A DNA stretch of 46,024 nucleotides, from contig JAHQVK010000013.1 in NCBI GenBank assembly GCA_019634385.1, positions 1 to 46,024 on the forward strand. The letters are read 5' to 3'. Positions within the stretch are counted from its first letter, which is position 1. The number at the start of each line of letters is the position of its first letter. This stretch comes from Myxococcales bacterium. Its GTDB lineage: Bacteria > Myxococcota > Kuafuiibacteriia > Kuafuiibacteriales > Kuafuiibacteriaceae. Made by a program: the position numbers and the translations under genes. Below are positions 35,566-44,755 of the stretch, piece by piece. The notes below the pieces were generated by a model that saw nothing but the letters and a program-made list of their open reading frames with translations, had not been told where the DNA came from and searched no databases.

Positions 35566-37088
35566 TGATCGAAGTGCAAACCTTAGAAATCGACGGCTAT
35601 GACCGGGATGTTTTTGAACGCATCTACCGAGCCGACAAAACCCTTCACGCTCATAAAGAGCGCTTAGGTCGACTTCTTCCCCACCCATTTGCTCTATTGC
35701 TTGACCTATTTGCGGTGCTCTTCAAACTGAATCTGATGATTCGACCTCGCCAAGAGGTGCAACCATCCGTTCTTATCAACCGCCATCTTGTAGAAGCAGT
35801 CCTTGGCCGCCCCGGAATCCAAGCGCTACGAGAACGGACCCAACTCAACGAATATGAGACGCGAATTGTACTCGTTGTCCTCGTTGACCGCCTGCTCCGA
35901 GCACTCACACGAAGCAACCACATGTCCCCATCAATGCTTGATGAAGGCATAGAGTTATCCCTCGAGGAGCAAAAACTCACCGAAACCCAAGGTATGCTGG
36001 ACCACTTGGAGAACCACCAGTTCCCCGTTGACAACGCGACTCGTAAACAACTCGCACACAACCTAAAAAAAGAAATTCAACACCAGAAAACAAAACTTCG
36101 AGAGGGAAAGGAACAGCAACAACAGCATGCGGACAACCTTCCCATCGAGCTCGACAACGAGGTTGGAGCCTCCGTGGAACGGATGGCGACAGAGCTGGAT
36201 GAATTCGACGAGCACCTACGCGGCCTTGGGCTGGCTAACAATGGTACTCTCCATCCAGATGCCGCTCGGCGGCGACTGGAGCTCGGAGAAAAGCTCGCAC
36301 GGAGTAAGAAACTGCAACTCCTAGCCCGGCTCGCTGGTACTCTCAAGGAGATCGCCTTCGAACAACGTAAAAAGTCTATCTCTCGCGCATCACAAACGGT
36401 GCACTCTGTTGCTGTTGGGGCCGATCTTACTCATCTTTTGCCATCCGAACTCCCGGGACTCAACAAGCAAAGAAGGGGAATACACCTCGATTTTTTACGC
36501 CGATTCACCGAGAAGCAGCTCATGCAGTACGATCTCCGTGCCCCCGCCCAGCGGGGCCCCATGGTCGTATGCGTAGATGGCAGCAGCTCTATGGCCGGCA
36601 GTAAAGAAGTCTGGGCCAAAGCTGTAGGACTAACTCTGATGGAGATAGCCCGTAGAGAGCGCAGAGCTTGCCTGGCGATCGTGTTTTCCGATGGGCAGGA
36701 ACTCTTCGAAGTTGAACTGGTTTCCGATCGAACCAAATTTGGACACCGGAGCCAGGTGGAGGACCGCTCAGTACTCAAGTTTGCTGAATACTTCCCAGGT
36801 GGTGGTACGAACTTTGAGCCCCCTTTACGACGTGCTCTAACCGCAGTCACAAGCCGTAACTATAGAAGAGGTGATATTATTTTCATCACCGATGGCCAAG
36901 CCCATTTGGATGATGCTCTTGTTAAAGAGATCAGTGATAAAAAAAAGCGCCATAGATTTAAAATAAGAAGTATTCTCGTAGATCTAGATAGCCAACAAGC
37001 CTCCCATCTTCGTCGGGTTGCCGATGACGTCATCCATATACACGACCTTAGTGAAAACGCGCTCAGCGGTATATTTACTGCAGTTTAA
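35565..37088 (+). CDS. vWA-domain protein, ViaA-like partner of the MoxR ATPase
   Basis: The 507-residue protein has a long helical N-terminal part (about 1-310) with a Gln-rich coiled-coil patch (KEQQQQH near 185) and a C-terminal vWA domain from about residue 330. The metal site is intact: DGSSS (about 338), a later Thr in GGGTNFEP and Asp in FITDGQ. It has no signal peptide or membrane helix, so it is cytosolic like ViaA. ViaA-type proteins deliver or recognise clients for RavA-type ATPases, and E. coli RavA-ViaA has been linked to respiratory complexes and membrane lipids. Here the pair follows a lipid-synthesis unit. The substrate is unknown. Confidence 0.85.
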   Translation: MIEVQTLEIDGYDRDVFERIYRADKTLHAHKERLGRLLPHPFALLLDLFAVLFKLNLMIRPRQEVQPSVLINRHLVEAVLGRPGIQALRERTQLNEYETRIVLVVLVDRLLRALTRSNHMSPSMLDEGIELSLEEQKLTETQGMLDHLENHQFPVDNATRKQLAHNLKKEIQHQKTKLREGKEQQQQHADNLPIELDNEVGASVERMATELDEFDEHLRGLGLANNGTLHPDAARRRLELGEKLARSKKLQLLARLAGTLKEIAFEQRKKSISRASQTVHSVAVGADLTHLLPSELPGLNKQRRGIHLDFLRRFTEKQLMQYDLRAPAQRGPMVVCVDGSSSMAGSKEVWAKAVGLTLMEIARRERRACLAIVFSDGQELFEVELVSDRTKFGHRSQVEDRSVLKFAEYFPGGGTNFEPPLRRALTAVTSRNYRRGDIIFITDGQAHLDDALVKEISDKKKRHRFKIRSILVDLDSQQASHLRRVADDVIHIHDLSENALSGIFTAV

Positions 37089-37108
37089 GAGCATAAGAGC
37101 CCCATAGG

Positions 37109-38503
37109 ATGAGCAAGCAAATCCCGCCATATTCGTCAGCCATAGACCCTCAACCTCGGGCTATAACCGGTCCACATTTGGGACGTATTCACGATCGCGT
37201 CCTCCACGTGCTAGCTGAAGTAGACACCGGGTACCCAGCAGATCGCTCTCTCGCCAATACGTTTCGTCGAGCCCGAGACTTAGGATCACATGATCGTCAG
37301 CAGGTTAAGGAAGAAGTCTACGGGTTGTTGCGACGGCGCCGTTTGGCCCAAGACCAACTACTCCGAGGATTACGAGCTTTAAAGAAATCACCAGAGCTTT
37401 TTGACCCACCAATGTGGTTGCGTCTAGAACTCCTAACCCACCTCATCCTAGAAGGAGCTACCCTAGCGAATCTCACCTATCGAGACGCTTATGCTGTGAA
37501 GCGCATCCCTAATCTATTTCAGCGCATCGCCAAAAAAACTCCTCGGTCTCCCCCTACAACCACGACTAAATCGATTGATCGTGCTGCGATTGAAGTATCT
37601 CTACCCACATGGTTGTACCAGCGTCTGGCGGATGGCGTTGGGATCGAAAAAGCTCAAGAAATTGCCCAAGCCCTATTGGAGCGAGCCCCCCTAACTCTCC
37701 GGGTGGACCATCACCGAAGCACTCGCTCACAGATACTCCAAATGTTGGCCGAACAAGGTATTTCCGCCCAGCCAACCCCGATTGCTCCCCACGGTATTAT
37801 CGTAGACCAAAGGATCGATCTCCGAAACTCTGCGCTTTTTCAAGAGGGGCTGGTTGAAGTCCAAGATGAGGGTAGTCAGTTGGTAGCTATGGCTCTCGGA
37901 GCTCAGCCTGGCGAGCATGTCATGGATGCATGTGCTGGAGCAGGCGGTAAGACGCTCGCCCTTTGGGCCAATATGCGCAGGCAAGGGCGGCTTGTTGCCA
38001 TCGAACCAGATAAGAAAAAGCACGATGCTCTCAAGACCAGACTTCCGACCGCAGGCCGCACGGTGGAAGTAATGCCTGTAGCACTTGAAGATCTCCCCGC
38101 GAACCAGCACGGTAGTTTTGATCGTATCCTAGTAGACGCACCATGTACTGGCACCGGTACTCTCCGAAGGCACCCAGACTTGAAGTGGAGACTCAAACCC
38201 GAGGATCTTGCCAAAGAGTGTGAACGGCAGATCCACTTGTTGGGTGCTGCTCTTCCTCTGCTCAAACCCGGAGGAATTATCGTCTATGCCACGTGCTCAG
38301 TCCTCCGCGAAGAGAACGAGACTATCGCGGAGCATATCGTCGCCTCCGCTCCTGAGCTGAATCCCCACCCTCTCGGGGAGCTATGGGGTCAAGCCATTGC
38401 CAAGCACTTTGGGCAGGGAGCTATGTGTCGTATTGGTCCGGGACCACATGCCAACCAGGCAGACGGCTTCTTCATCGCCGCCTTTGTTAGGGCGTCTCTT
38501 TAA
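37109..38503 (+). CDS. rsmB: RsmB/NOP-family rRNA (cytosine-5) methyltransferase
   Basis: The protein (464 residues) has an N-terminal NusB-like helical domain (about 25-150) and a class I SAM methyltransferase domain. DACAGAGGKT (about 273-282) is motif I. DAPCTGTGTLRRHPD (Cys about 346) is motif IV, and YATCSVLREENE (Cys about 396) holds the nucleophile that attacks cytosine C6. RsmB methylates C967 of 16S rRNA (E. coli numbering), while other RsmB/NOP members modify different sites, so the exact target is tentative. It follows the vWA gene after 20 bp but belongs to a general housekeeping family; its place in the block may be incidental. Confidence 0.88.
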   Translation: MSKQIPPYSSAIDPQPRAITGPHLGRIHDRVLHVLAEVDTGYPADRSLANTFRRARDLGSHDRQQVKEEVYGLLRRRRLAQDQLLRGLRALKKSPELFDPPMWLRLELLTHLILEGATLANLTYRDAYAVKRIPNLFQRIAKKTPRSPPTTTTKSIDRAAIEVSLPTWLYQRLADGVGIEKAQEIAQALLERAPLTLRVDHHRSTRSQILQMLAEQGISAQPTPIAPHGIIVDQRIDLRNSALFQEGLVEVQDEGSQLVAMALGAQPGEHVMDACAGAGGKTLALWANMRRQGRLVAIEPDKKKHDALKTRLPTAGRTVEVMPVALEDLPANQHGSFDRILVDAPCTGTGTLRRHPDLKWRLKPEDLAKECERQIHLLGAALPLLKPGGIIVYATCSVLREENETIAEHIVASAPELNPHPLGELWGQAIAKHFGQGAMCRIGPGPHANQADGFFIAAFVRASL

Positions 38504-38541
38504 CGTCCGGACCGCGGTTCTGACTTGTTTCCCACATTTGT

Positions 38542-38578
38542 GAGGGGTCGGTGGCTTTGCCACCCTTTCGGGCCCCTC
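38542..38578 (+). terminator. Two-tier stem-loop after rsmB, possible terminator
   Basis: An outer stem GAGGGG/CCCCTC (38542-38547 and 38573-38578) encloses an inner stem GGTGGC-TTT-GCCACC (38550-38564). It lies 39 bp beyond the rsmB stop. There is no T-run after it, so it is not a standard intrinsic terminator; it may stabilise the 3' end or pause transcription. Confidence 0.35.
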
Positions 38579-38756
38579 GGTCCTAGGCGATACAACGCGA
38601 GCATTCCATAACCATTCGCCGATCAGAACGACGAACACTGTGTTTTTGAGCCCTTCATCAAGAAGAACCGTACATCCAGTCCAACCGATTCTTCTCCACA
38701 CGAGCGAGAGCTCTGAGAAAGTTTAGTTTCAACCCAAAAATAATGGCATCTTGCTA

Positions 38757-39605
38757 ATGTCAGTCATGGTTAAACTCTTGATACGCGTCGCGCTCCTCCT
38801 TACGGCCCTAGTGGGAATCGCTGTGGTTGGTGTATTCTTTCTCATTACCGCCTACAGTAAGACTCGTCCCACAACCGGTGACGAGACAAAGGCTAATGCA
38901 GTTCTGGCGGAGGTTCACGAAGCTCTCAACATGGATGCCTGGAGGGAAACCGGAGCCATTCGCTGGAATTTTGCCGGTCGGCAAAAACATATCTGGGACC
39001 GGAGACGTCATCTCTCTCAGGTCAGCTGGGGTAAATATAAAGTACTACAAAGCCTCGATCGGCAAACCAGCCTCGTCTATGAAAATGGAACATTGGTAGA
39101 AGGAGAAAAGGCTAGGGTCGCTCGAGAACGAGCCTGGGCTTTCTTTATCAATGATAGTTTTTGGCTCCAACCATTCGACAATCTTCAGCAGGAAGGCATC
39201 AGACGCTCAGTGGTCTCTTGGAATGGTGAAGACGCCCTGTTTATTGAATACTTATCCGGAGGCCTAACCCCAGGTGATGCTTACCTATGGTTGATCGACA
39301 AAAATACCCACTTACCCCATGGATGGCATATGTGGGTCAAGATTCTACCTATCGGTGGACTGTGGACATCATGGGAAGATTGGGCAGCCCTCAGTACCGG
39401 AGCTCAAATAGCCACAAAACACAAATTTCCAATCTTTAATCTTCAAATTACCGAGATCGCGGCAGCTCCGGATATCCAAAGTCTCGAGAATGGACAGGAT
39501 CCATTTGCCCCATTACTCAACAAAGATAGTGGCCAACCACCAGCTATAGCAACTAGCCAACCCACCACAGGCAAGCCAGTCAGTGACGACTCCACAAGCC
39601 CCTAA
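38757..39605 (+). CDS. Membrane-anchored protein of unknown function
   Basis: I do not recognise this protein with confidence. An N-terminal helix (about residues 6-29, LLLTALVGIAVVGVFFL) is an uncleaved anchor or signal. The following region (about 45-235) alternates short beta strands with aromatic residues: WNFAGRQKHIWDRRR, SLVYENGTLVEG, ALFIEYLSGG and WLIDKNTHLPHGWHMWV. This pattern is like LolA-fold or lipid-carrier-like periplasmic proteins, though no signature is decisive. The tail is Pro/Thr-rich. TTG 38751 and ATG 38766 are alternative starts; no clear ribosome site is seen. It follows rsmB after 253 bp, so it probably has its own promoter. Confidence 0.68.
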   Translation: MSVMVKLLIRVALLLTALVGIAVVGVFFLITAYSKTRPTTGDETKANAVLAEVHEALNMDAWRETGAIRWNFAGRQKHIWDRRRHLSQVSWGKYKVLQSLDRQTSLVYENGTLVEGEKARVARERAWAFFINDSFWLQPFDNLQQEGIRRSVVSWNGEDALFIEYLSGGLTPGDAYLWLIDKNTHLPHGWHMWVKILPIGGLWTSWEDWAALSTGAQIATKHKFPIFNLQITEIAAAPDIQSLENGQDPFAPLLNKDSGQPPAIATSQPTTGKPVSDDSTSP

Positions 39606-39676
39606 ACACCAACAGTGAAAATCTATGGGGTTAACTCTTGCACCAACCTAACCTTGTTATAAACCGCCAACCCCAA

Positions 39677-40504
39677 CTACTCCCAGCCATTGGGCACCAC
39701 AAACCCACGACCACCCATCGACCCCACCATCACTGGCTGCTGCATCTGCTCAACCATAGAAACTACGTCAGCAGCTGCTCTCTCTCGTTCGAACTTATAC
39801 TGGGTGGGACTCAGCCACCATGGCTTCGGAATGACTGCCCACGCCCGAGCTCTGGAAAGCTCAAACCAATCTTGCGATTCGCACCAAAAACCAGTCTCGA
39901 CGGAAGGTTCAACATCATCCGGCAATCGTTCGGACAGAAAATGAGGAAATAGTGCACCCAGGAGTAGAACTTCATGGACGTCGGGGAATGGAAGTTCCTT
40001 GGGCCATGCTTCCCGCTTGAAAGCACGAATCGGTAACGTGAGTTGATGGTTCACCAAACGGTCCAGCTTTAAGTCTAGCCGATCTCGCCGGCGAGGACCT
40101 ATCCAATCGCGCGGTGCTGATGACGGAGTCAGGCTCCCCAAGTAATACTTTATCGCGATCTCGCGATGCACCAAGCGCCCGTTTCTGTCCCGATATAACG
40201 AATCAAGCTCCCCGAGTGTTGTTGCACCACTAACCCGCAATACCCGTTGAACCTCAATAAGCGTACTTACTGAGCCTAGACTATGCATGTGAAGCCATTC
40301 AAAGTACCGCCCCACTGCTCGCGGGACTTCCTGCACCGTGGGGAGGTGCCGCGGCATAACCTCATGTGCCCAATGGGGCTCTACTCGATCATATCCCCTC
40401 TGATGCCAGTAGGTCTCAGTCATTAGCGGAACAGCATTTCGCAACCAACATACGTCTTCGTCTATCCGCTCACGAGGTGCGGGTACAGCAACAGACCTCA
40501 TCAT
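39677..40504 (-). CDS. DUF1853-family protein
   Basis: The 275 residues match DUF1853: YFEWLHMHSL near 68, TLGELDSLYRDRNG near 95, HREIAIKYYLGS near 113 and DRLDLKLDRLVNHQL near 140. The HREIAIKYYLG and DRLDLK blocks recall the PD-(D/E)xK nuclease core as proposed for this family, which would make it a possible nuclease, but that is not proven. There is no signal peptide. It lies 4 bp after the LysR gene and is the last gene of the minus-strand cluster. Usually DUF1853 is a free-standing gene, so its place in this cluster is of note. Confidence 0.82.
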   Translation of the reverse strand: MMRSVAVPAPRERIDEDVCWLRNAVPLMTETYWHQRGYDRVEPHWAHEVMPRHLPTVQEVPRAVGRYFEWLHMHSLGSVSTLIEVQRVLRVSGATTLGELDSLYRDRNGRLVHREIAIKYYLGSLTPSSAPRDWIGPRRRDRLDLKLDRLVNHQLTLPIRAFKREAWPKELPFPDVHEVLLLGALFPHFLSERLPDDVEPSVETGFWCESQDWFELSRARAWAVIPKPWWLSPTQYKFERERAAADVVSMVEQMQQPVMVGSMGGRGFVVPNGWE

Positions 40505-40508
40505 CTAT

Positions 40509-41432
40509 TCACGGGGGGAGAATCGAGTGCTCACCGGGGTCAGAACTCTGTAAGGTTCTACCGTATTCCACCAAGAAGTCCTTCAATCGCATCGCAGCTC
40601 GAGTGCGATGCATATCAACCCGATAAAGCAAGTAGATCACTTCCGGCACACCTGGTAAGTCCGAATGAAGCACGCGGAGCTCACCAGAAGCACCGTGACG
40701 GGCAACACGACGAGGTATTAAGCCCACCCCAAGGCCTTCTTTTACCAGCGCCCTAAGGAGTTGGAGATCTCCACATTCCAGCACTTGATCTGGCAACACC
40801 TCATCGGATGCAAATCTCGCCAATAGATCTGTAACTCGACTCTCTCGCCTACTCACCAAAAGAGGCCCTCTTTTCATCCGGACATATGCCTCAATAACCG
40901 TTCGCGGGGCGGGCTCATGAGCGCATACATAGACCTCAATTCCGTCTCGATATAATGGTACAATAACTAGATCTGGGTGAGGCTCGGGATTCACGACCAA
41001 CCCAAAATCTATAGTCCGCTCCACCACAGCGTTGCGAACCTCATTGTGGGTTCCGCCCCATAGTGAGATACGTACCATGGGCGCTCGCTCCATAAATTTC
41101 CGAAGGAAAGCAGGAAGAAAGTAAGCACCAAGCGCATCATGGCAACCGAGCACAAAATCGCCTACATCCTCGGCTTCTAATCCAGATATCTCTGCTCGGG
41201 CTCTGTCAATGGTAACAAATATATCTTCTGCTGTAGTCCGAAGTACTTTCCCCGCGGCTGTCAACGATATGCCTCGAGCATCTCTATGAAAAAGCGTAGA
41301 CTTTAGCTCCTCTTCAAGGTTCTTGAGCGAAACACTCAATGTTGGTTGCCGGGCATCCAATGCACGAGCTGCCTTGGATATGCTTCCATGCTTGACTACC
41401 GCAAGAAAGTATTCCAGCTGTCGAAGCTCCAT
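40509..41432 (-). CDS. LysR-family transcriptional regulator
   Basis: The 307-residue protein has an N-terminal winged helix-turn-helix, MELRQLEYFLAVVKHGSISK then AARALDARQPTLSVSLKNLE (residues 1-40), and a C-terminal effector-binding domain (about 85-290) with two alpha/beta lobes. LysR proteins bind a small molecule and activate or repress nearby genes; the ligand here is unknown. The ATG at 41432 starts exactly at the usual LysR N-terminus; an ORF start at 41471 would overlap the kinase gene. GGAG lies about 10 bases upstream. Only 4 bp separate it from the kinase stop, unusual for a LysR gene, which is more often divergent from its targets. Confidence 0.9.
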   Translation of the reverse strand: MELRQLEYFLAVVKHGSISKAARALDARQPTLSVSLKNLEEELKSTLFHRDARGISLTAAGKVLRTTAEDIFVTIDRARAEISGLEAEDVGDFVLGCHDALGAYFLPAFLRKFMERAPMVRISLWGGTHNEVRNAVVERTIDFGLVVNPEPHPDLVIVPLYRDGIEVYVCAHEPAPRTVIEAYVRMKRGPLLVSRRESRVTDLLARFASDEVLPDQVLECGDLQLLRALVKEGLGVGLIPRRVARHGASGELRVLHSDLPGVPEVIYLLYRVDMHRTRAAMRLKDFLVEYGRTLQSSDPGEHSILPP

Positions 41433-41436
41433 ACCT

Positions 41437-43518
41437 TTATCGCTCCAAACGAAATCGTAACTCTGCGTCACCGGTATCTGGTCTCGGCCACCTCACCCCG
41501 CTCAGAGTCCTCCTAATGCAGAGCTGACTAGGCCTAGTTGCGCCTGAAAATCGTATTTGACCTAGACGACCGCCAAACCCAATGATCGCCCGGACCGCAA
41601 CCATCTTTTCCTCATCCGCTAAGCACTTTCGGAGATTATCAAGCCTGGACCGCACCCGACGGAGAGTTTGAGCTGGGCTGATGCTACCAATTACTTCCAC
41701 ATCCACTAAACGGATAGTTTGCGACGGCAGCAATCCGGTAGACTCTTTCTGATCCACAATGCTCTCAACATCATCTGTATTTAAGGGCCCGCGCCCCACA
41801 CTCGATGAGCTCCCACTTCTCCCATCAGCTCCAGATGATCCAATCGACTGGGTACCCGAGCTCGCTGTGGAAGAAGTATTTCCGGCCGCTCCAGATGCTC
41901 TGGTTGGCTGAGTGCCGGATCGTACTGTGGAGGAAATACTTCCGTCCGCTCCGGATGACCCCATCGGTTGGATACCCGATGGCGTTGTTGATACCGTATC
42001 TTCTGACGGTCCCGTACTCAGAGCCATAGCCAATGTATCTGTTCTCTCTTCAGTCTCTCGCCGGACTGGATGTTTCACCTTCGGAGCTTGAAGTCGCTCG
42101 GTTTTCGTTGAATTAGTCTTAGTTGCTGAGACTATTGCGTTCCCGGACTTTTTTGTCCCCTCTCTCTTCCGTCCTCTCGGAGGAAAGACAGTCCTCTCCA
42201 GTCGAGCTATTTCATCCCCACCCCTCGCCTTCGAACCTGGATTGTGACCTCTCGTGGTTCGCCCCTCCACCCGGCCAGACTGAGTCGCGGTGGTCGCCAA
42301 GGATAAGAACGGCACTTCTGTACCTACCGATACATTACCTGGAAGGTCATCAGTCTTTGTCTTTTTTTGAAGCAAGCTCCGATCATCCAAAACGGCTTGC
42401 TCATTGAGCAAAGTACCTCCGTTTCTTGAGAAAGCTTCGTCAATATCGAAACTAAACATTGGCTCAGCTTCCAAAGAATGAGAGAAAACCCGGTACCCAG
42501 CTACAAACAATGCTCCCGCAATCATGCTCAAGGCCAACACCCCCAGGAAGCCCCGTAGCCCTTGAGGGACTTTTTTCCCTAGAGTAGATGATTTAAGGAC
42601 TTTAGAAACTGGCGCATCACTAATTTCGGTCGATAACAAGCGAACCACTTGCTCCATAGATTGGGGGCGATCCTCAGGACTCTTGGCCAGACATGCATCT
42701 ATTAGTGAACTAACCGATCTGGGGAGGGTTGGAACAATATCGGCGGCCGATGGGGGTTGCTCCACCGCATGCTTCATCATGACCCCAAGCGGTGTCTCGG
42801 CCTCAAACGGAAGCCTCCCAGAAGCGGCCTCGAACAAGACCACTCCGAAGGCATATACGTCGGATCGAGCGTCCACTTCACCGGTCTGTGCTTGCTCCGG
42901 CGGCATGTATGCTGGCGTACCAAGGAGCAATCCTTCATAAGTCGTTGGATTACTAGTTTGCGCATCCCCCAAAATTTTGGCCAAACCAAAGTCGCAAACC
43001 TTCACTCGGTCAAGAGTCACGACGCCGCCTTCAATAAGAACATTACCGGGTTTTACGTCCCGGTGAATCACATTACATGAATGTGCTTCGCGCAGCGCTT
43101 CGGCCATTCCTAAGGCTAAGGCATATAGCTCTGGAGTAGGCAGCGGACCGCTGCTTTTGAGATGACCCGCCAGGGATGTACCCCGAACCCACTCCATGAC
43201 AAGGTAGGCTCGACCAGAGTGGTCTTCACCAGCAGCAAGGATCCGAACCACATTGGGGTGCACAACCTGCTTAATAGCGCGCACCTCTCGGGCAAACCTT
43301 CGGGAGTGGCGACCACTGCGCTGGTACTCCGGATGCAGGATCTTCACCGCGACTTGCTGCTTTGTTTCTAGGTCCAGTGCCGCGTAGACTGAACCCATGC
43401 CACCTTGCCCCAGCTCTCGCTGGATATGATATCGGTCCGCAACTACTTCCGGTGGAAATCCCTGCGTTGTAGTCACAGTAACCGGATATATATCAGAAAT
43501 GACCGGCGACGCCCACAT
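41437..43518 (-). CDS. Transmembrane Ser/Thr protein kinase with AgmX-like C-terminal tail
   Basis: A Hanks-type kinase domain spans about residues 28-300: ELGQGGMGSVY loop, VAVKIL with the ATP Lys, HRDVKPGN catalytic loop, DFGLAK and the PPEQ activation-segment end. All key residues are present. One membrane helix follows (about 322-345), then a long Ser/Thr/Lys-rich extracytoplasmic linker with three 20-residue repeats and a final domain (about 615-693, with NLRKCLADEE, VRAIIGFGGRLGQIRF and CIRRTLSGVRWP). That domain resembles the AgmX/PglI tail with its Cys pair. The layout suggests sensing or envelope contact by the tail and phosphorylation inside. ATG 43518 overlaps the porin gene by 26 bp; GTG 43476 is possible. 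Confidence 0.85.
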   Translation of the reverse strand: MWASPVISDIYPVTVTTTQGFPPEVVADRYHIQRELGQGGMGSVYAALDLETKQQVAVKILHPEYQRSGRHSRRFAREVRAIKQVVHPNVVRILAAGEDHSGRAYLVMEWVRGTSLAGHLKSSGPLPTPELYALALGMAEALREAHSCNVIHRDVKPGNVLIEGGVVTLDRVKVCDFGLAKILGDAQTSNPTTYEGLLLGTPAYMPPEQAQTGEVDARSDVYAFGVVLFEAASGRLPFEAETPLGVMMKHAVEQPPSAADIVPTLPRSVSSLIDACLAKSPEDRPQSMEQVVRLLSTEISDAPVSKVLKSSTLGKKVPQGLRGFLGVLALSMIAGALFVAGYRVFSHSLEAEPMFSFDIDEAFSRNGGTLLNEQAVLDDRSLLQKKTKTDDLPGNVSVGTEVPFLSLATTATQSGRVEGRTTRGHNPGSKARGGDEIARLERTVFPPRGRKREGTKKSGNAIVSATKTNSTKTERLQAPKVKHPVRRETEERTDTLAMALSTGPSEDTVSTTPSGIQPMGSSGADGSISSTVRSGTQPTRASGAAGNTSSTASSGTQSIGSSGADGRSGSSSSVGRGPLNTDDVESIVDQKESTGLLPSQTIRLVDVEVIGSISPAQTLRRVRSRLDNLRKCLADEEKMVAVRAIIGFGGRLGQIRFSGATRPSQLCIRRTLSGVRWPRPDTGDAELRFRLER
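41812..41991 (-). repeat. 60-bp tandem repeat (three units) in the kinase linker
   Basis: GCTCC(A/G)GATG recurs at 41828, 41888 and 41948, a 60-bp period. The units encode 20 residues each with the pattern STxxSGxQPxxSSGADGxxS, i.e. a flexible Ser/Gly linker between membrane helix and tail. Units differ at several positions, so the array is not newly made. Confidence 0.85.
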
Positions 43519-44746
43519 GAGCTACAACCTCATCCCGAAAATCAGAGAAATCCCAAATTTCCGTGGAAAGCTTGAGCCTTAATGAGCGATGAACAACCAG
43601 GTTTATGCCATTTGTATACCGAAGAACAGCACTTTCACCCCTTAGAGGACTGTTTGTAGCCAAATTACCGATACGGCGAAGTCCGTCCACGCGAGCAAAG
43701 ATCTCCAACCATTCCGAAAAAGGGTATTCCACTTCTGCGAGAAATCCTTGCTTTATAAAAAAATCTTTAGTGCGACCTTGAGTATCAAAACGAAATGCCC
43801 CGGGCTCATCCGGAATCCCAAACTCGGTCCGGCGAAGTAGCACCTCTGCACGCAACACTAACGCGTCCATCTTCAGATGTGTATCTATCCCGAGAATGAG
43901 GTAAGACTGAGTAGCTGCAGGATCATAAAACCCATGAATACCGGATGCACCAGTAGTTAATGTGGTGTAGTTACCAATATTTATTGTCACAGCCAATCGA
44001 CCACCTACCGATGGCTGACTATTGTTGTCGATATAATACAAACTAGGTGATCTACTCTGGACAAAGTCGATATCAAAAGCATCGTTATTCCCTTTTAGAC
44101 CCGAGACCGCGTGAATAGCATAATCAACAGCCATGCGGTCGTTGAACCAGTAGGTCCCATAAACTTCGATGCCATTGTCCACGTAGGGGATAGGAAGGAT
44201 TCCATTATTCCATTCCGCTCGACGAAGCATTCGCCCCATGTCATAGGGGAGAGGCTTAGAGTTAGCGCGATGATTAGCGGGATCATGGCGAAGTGGAAAA
44301 TCGCCAAAACGAGGATTCATTCGTCCAACCCGTACACTCAATTCATCTAATAACCAGAAGTCTACATATGCCATCCCGATTTCAAAACCATGACATCCAT
44401 AGCAGACTTTCACATGAGCTGAGGTCCGGTCCCCAAAGTCAGTTACTAACTTTAATGATAATTCCGTAGTGAACCCATCAAACACAAAATCTCGTGCTGA
44501 ATCGGCATCAAATACATGTAGATAGTCCAATTGAACGGAGCCGGCCATATTGCTTCGCACATCGATCGCCCATGCCCCACCCACACCTACTAGCAGCCCA
44601 ACTATCGTCAGCGCTCCTGTAAAAACCGGTTGCGACGGCAACTTGCCCCACTTATCCCCTGTTGGAGCAGATTTTTTTCCCTTATCCGCCTCACAAGACT
44701 CAGAATCATCCTCCCTACAATTCATATCGAAACCTTTTAGCTCCAT
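43493..44746 (-). CDS. Predicted outer-membrane barrel carrying a CxxCH haem motif
   Basis: The 417-residue protein has a polar N-terminus of about 40 residues, then a signal-like helix (about 43-60, TGALTIVGLLVGVGGAWA). The rest has alternating beta-strand character and ends LRDEVVAHVGVAGHF-style in a terminal Phe, as Bam substrates do. VCYGCHGFE (about residue 115) is a canonical c-type haem motif, unusual inside a barrel. GRMNPRFGDFPLRHDP and SKPLPYDMGRM follow. It lies between cytochrome-like genes and a kinase gene, and overlaps the kinase start by 26 bp. AGGGGG lies about 5 bases before the ATG. Haem attachment is inferred from the motif alone. Confidence 0.75.
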   Translation of the reverse strand: MELKGFDMNCREDDSESCEADKGKKSAPTGDKWGKLPSQPVFTGALTIVGLLVGVGGAWAIDVRSNMAGSVQLDYLHVFDADSARDFVFDGFTTELSLKLVTDFGDRTSAHVKVCYGCHGFEIGMAYVDFWLLDELSVRVGRMNPRFGDFPLRHDPANHRANSKPLPYDMGRMLRRAEWNNGILPIPYVDNGIEVYGTYWFNDRMAVDYAIHAVSGLKGNNDAFDIDFVQSRSPSLYYIDNNSQPSVGGRLAVTINIGNYTTLTTGASGIHGFYDPAATQSYLILGIDTHLKMDALVLRAEVLLRRTEFGIPDEPGAFRFDTQGRTKDFFIKQGFLAEVEYPFSEWLEIFARVDGLRRIGNLATNSPLRGESAVLRYTNGINLVVHRSLRLKLSTEIWDFSDFRDEVVAHVGVAGHF

Positions 44747-44755
44747 GGCAGCCCC

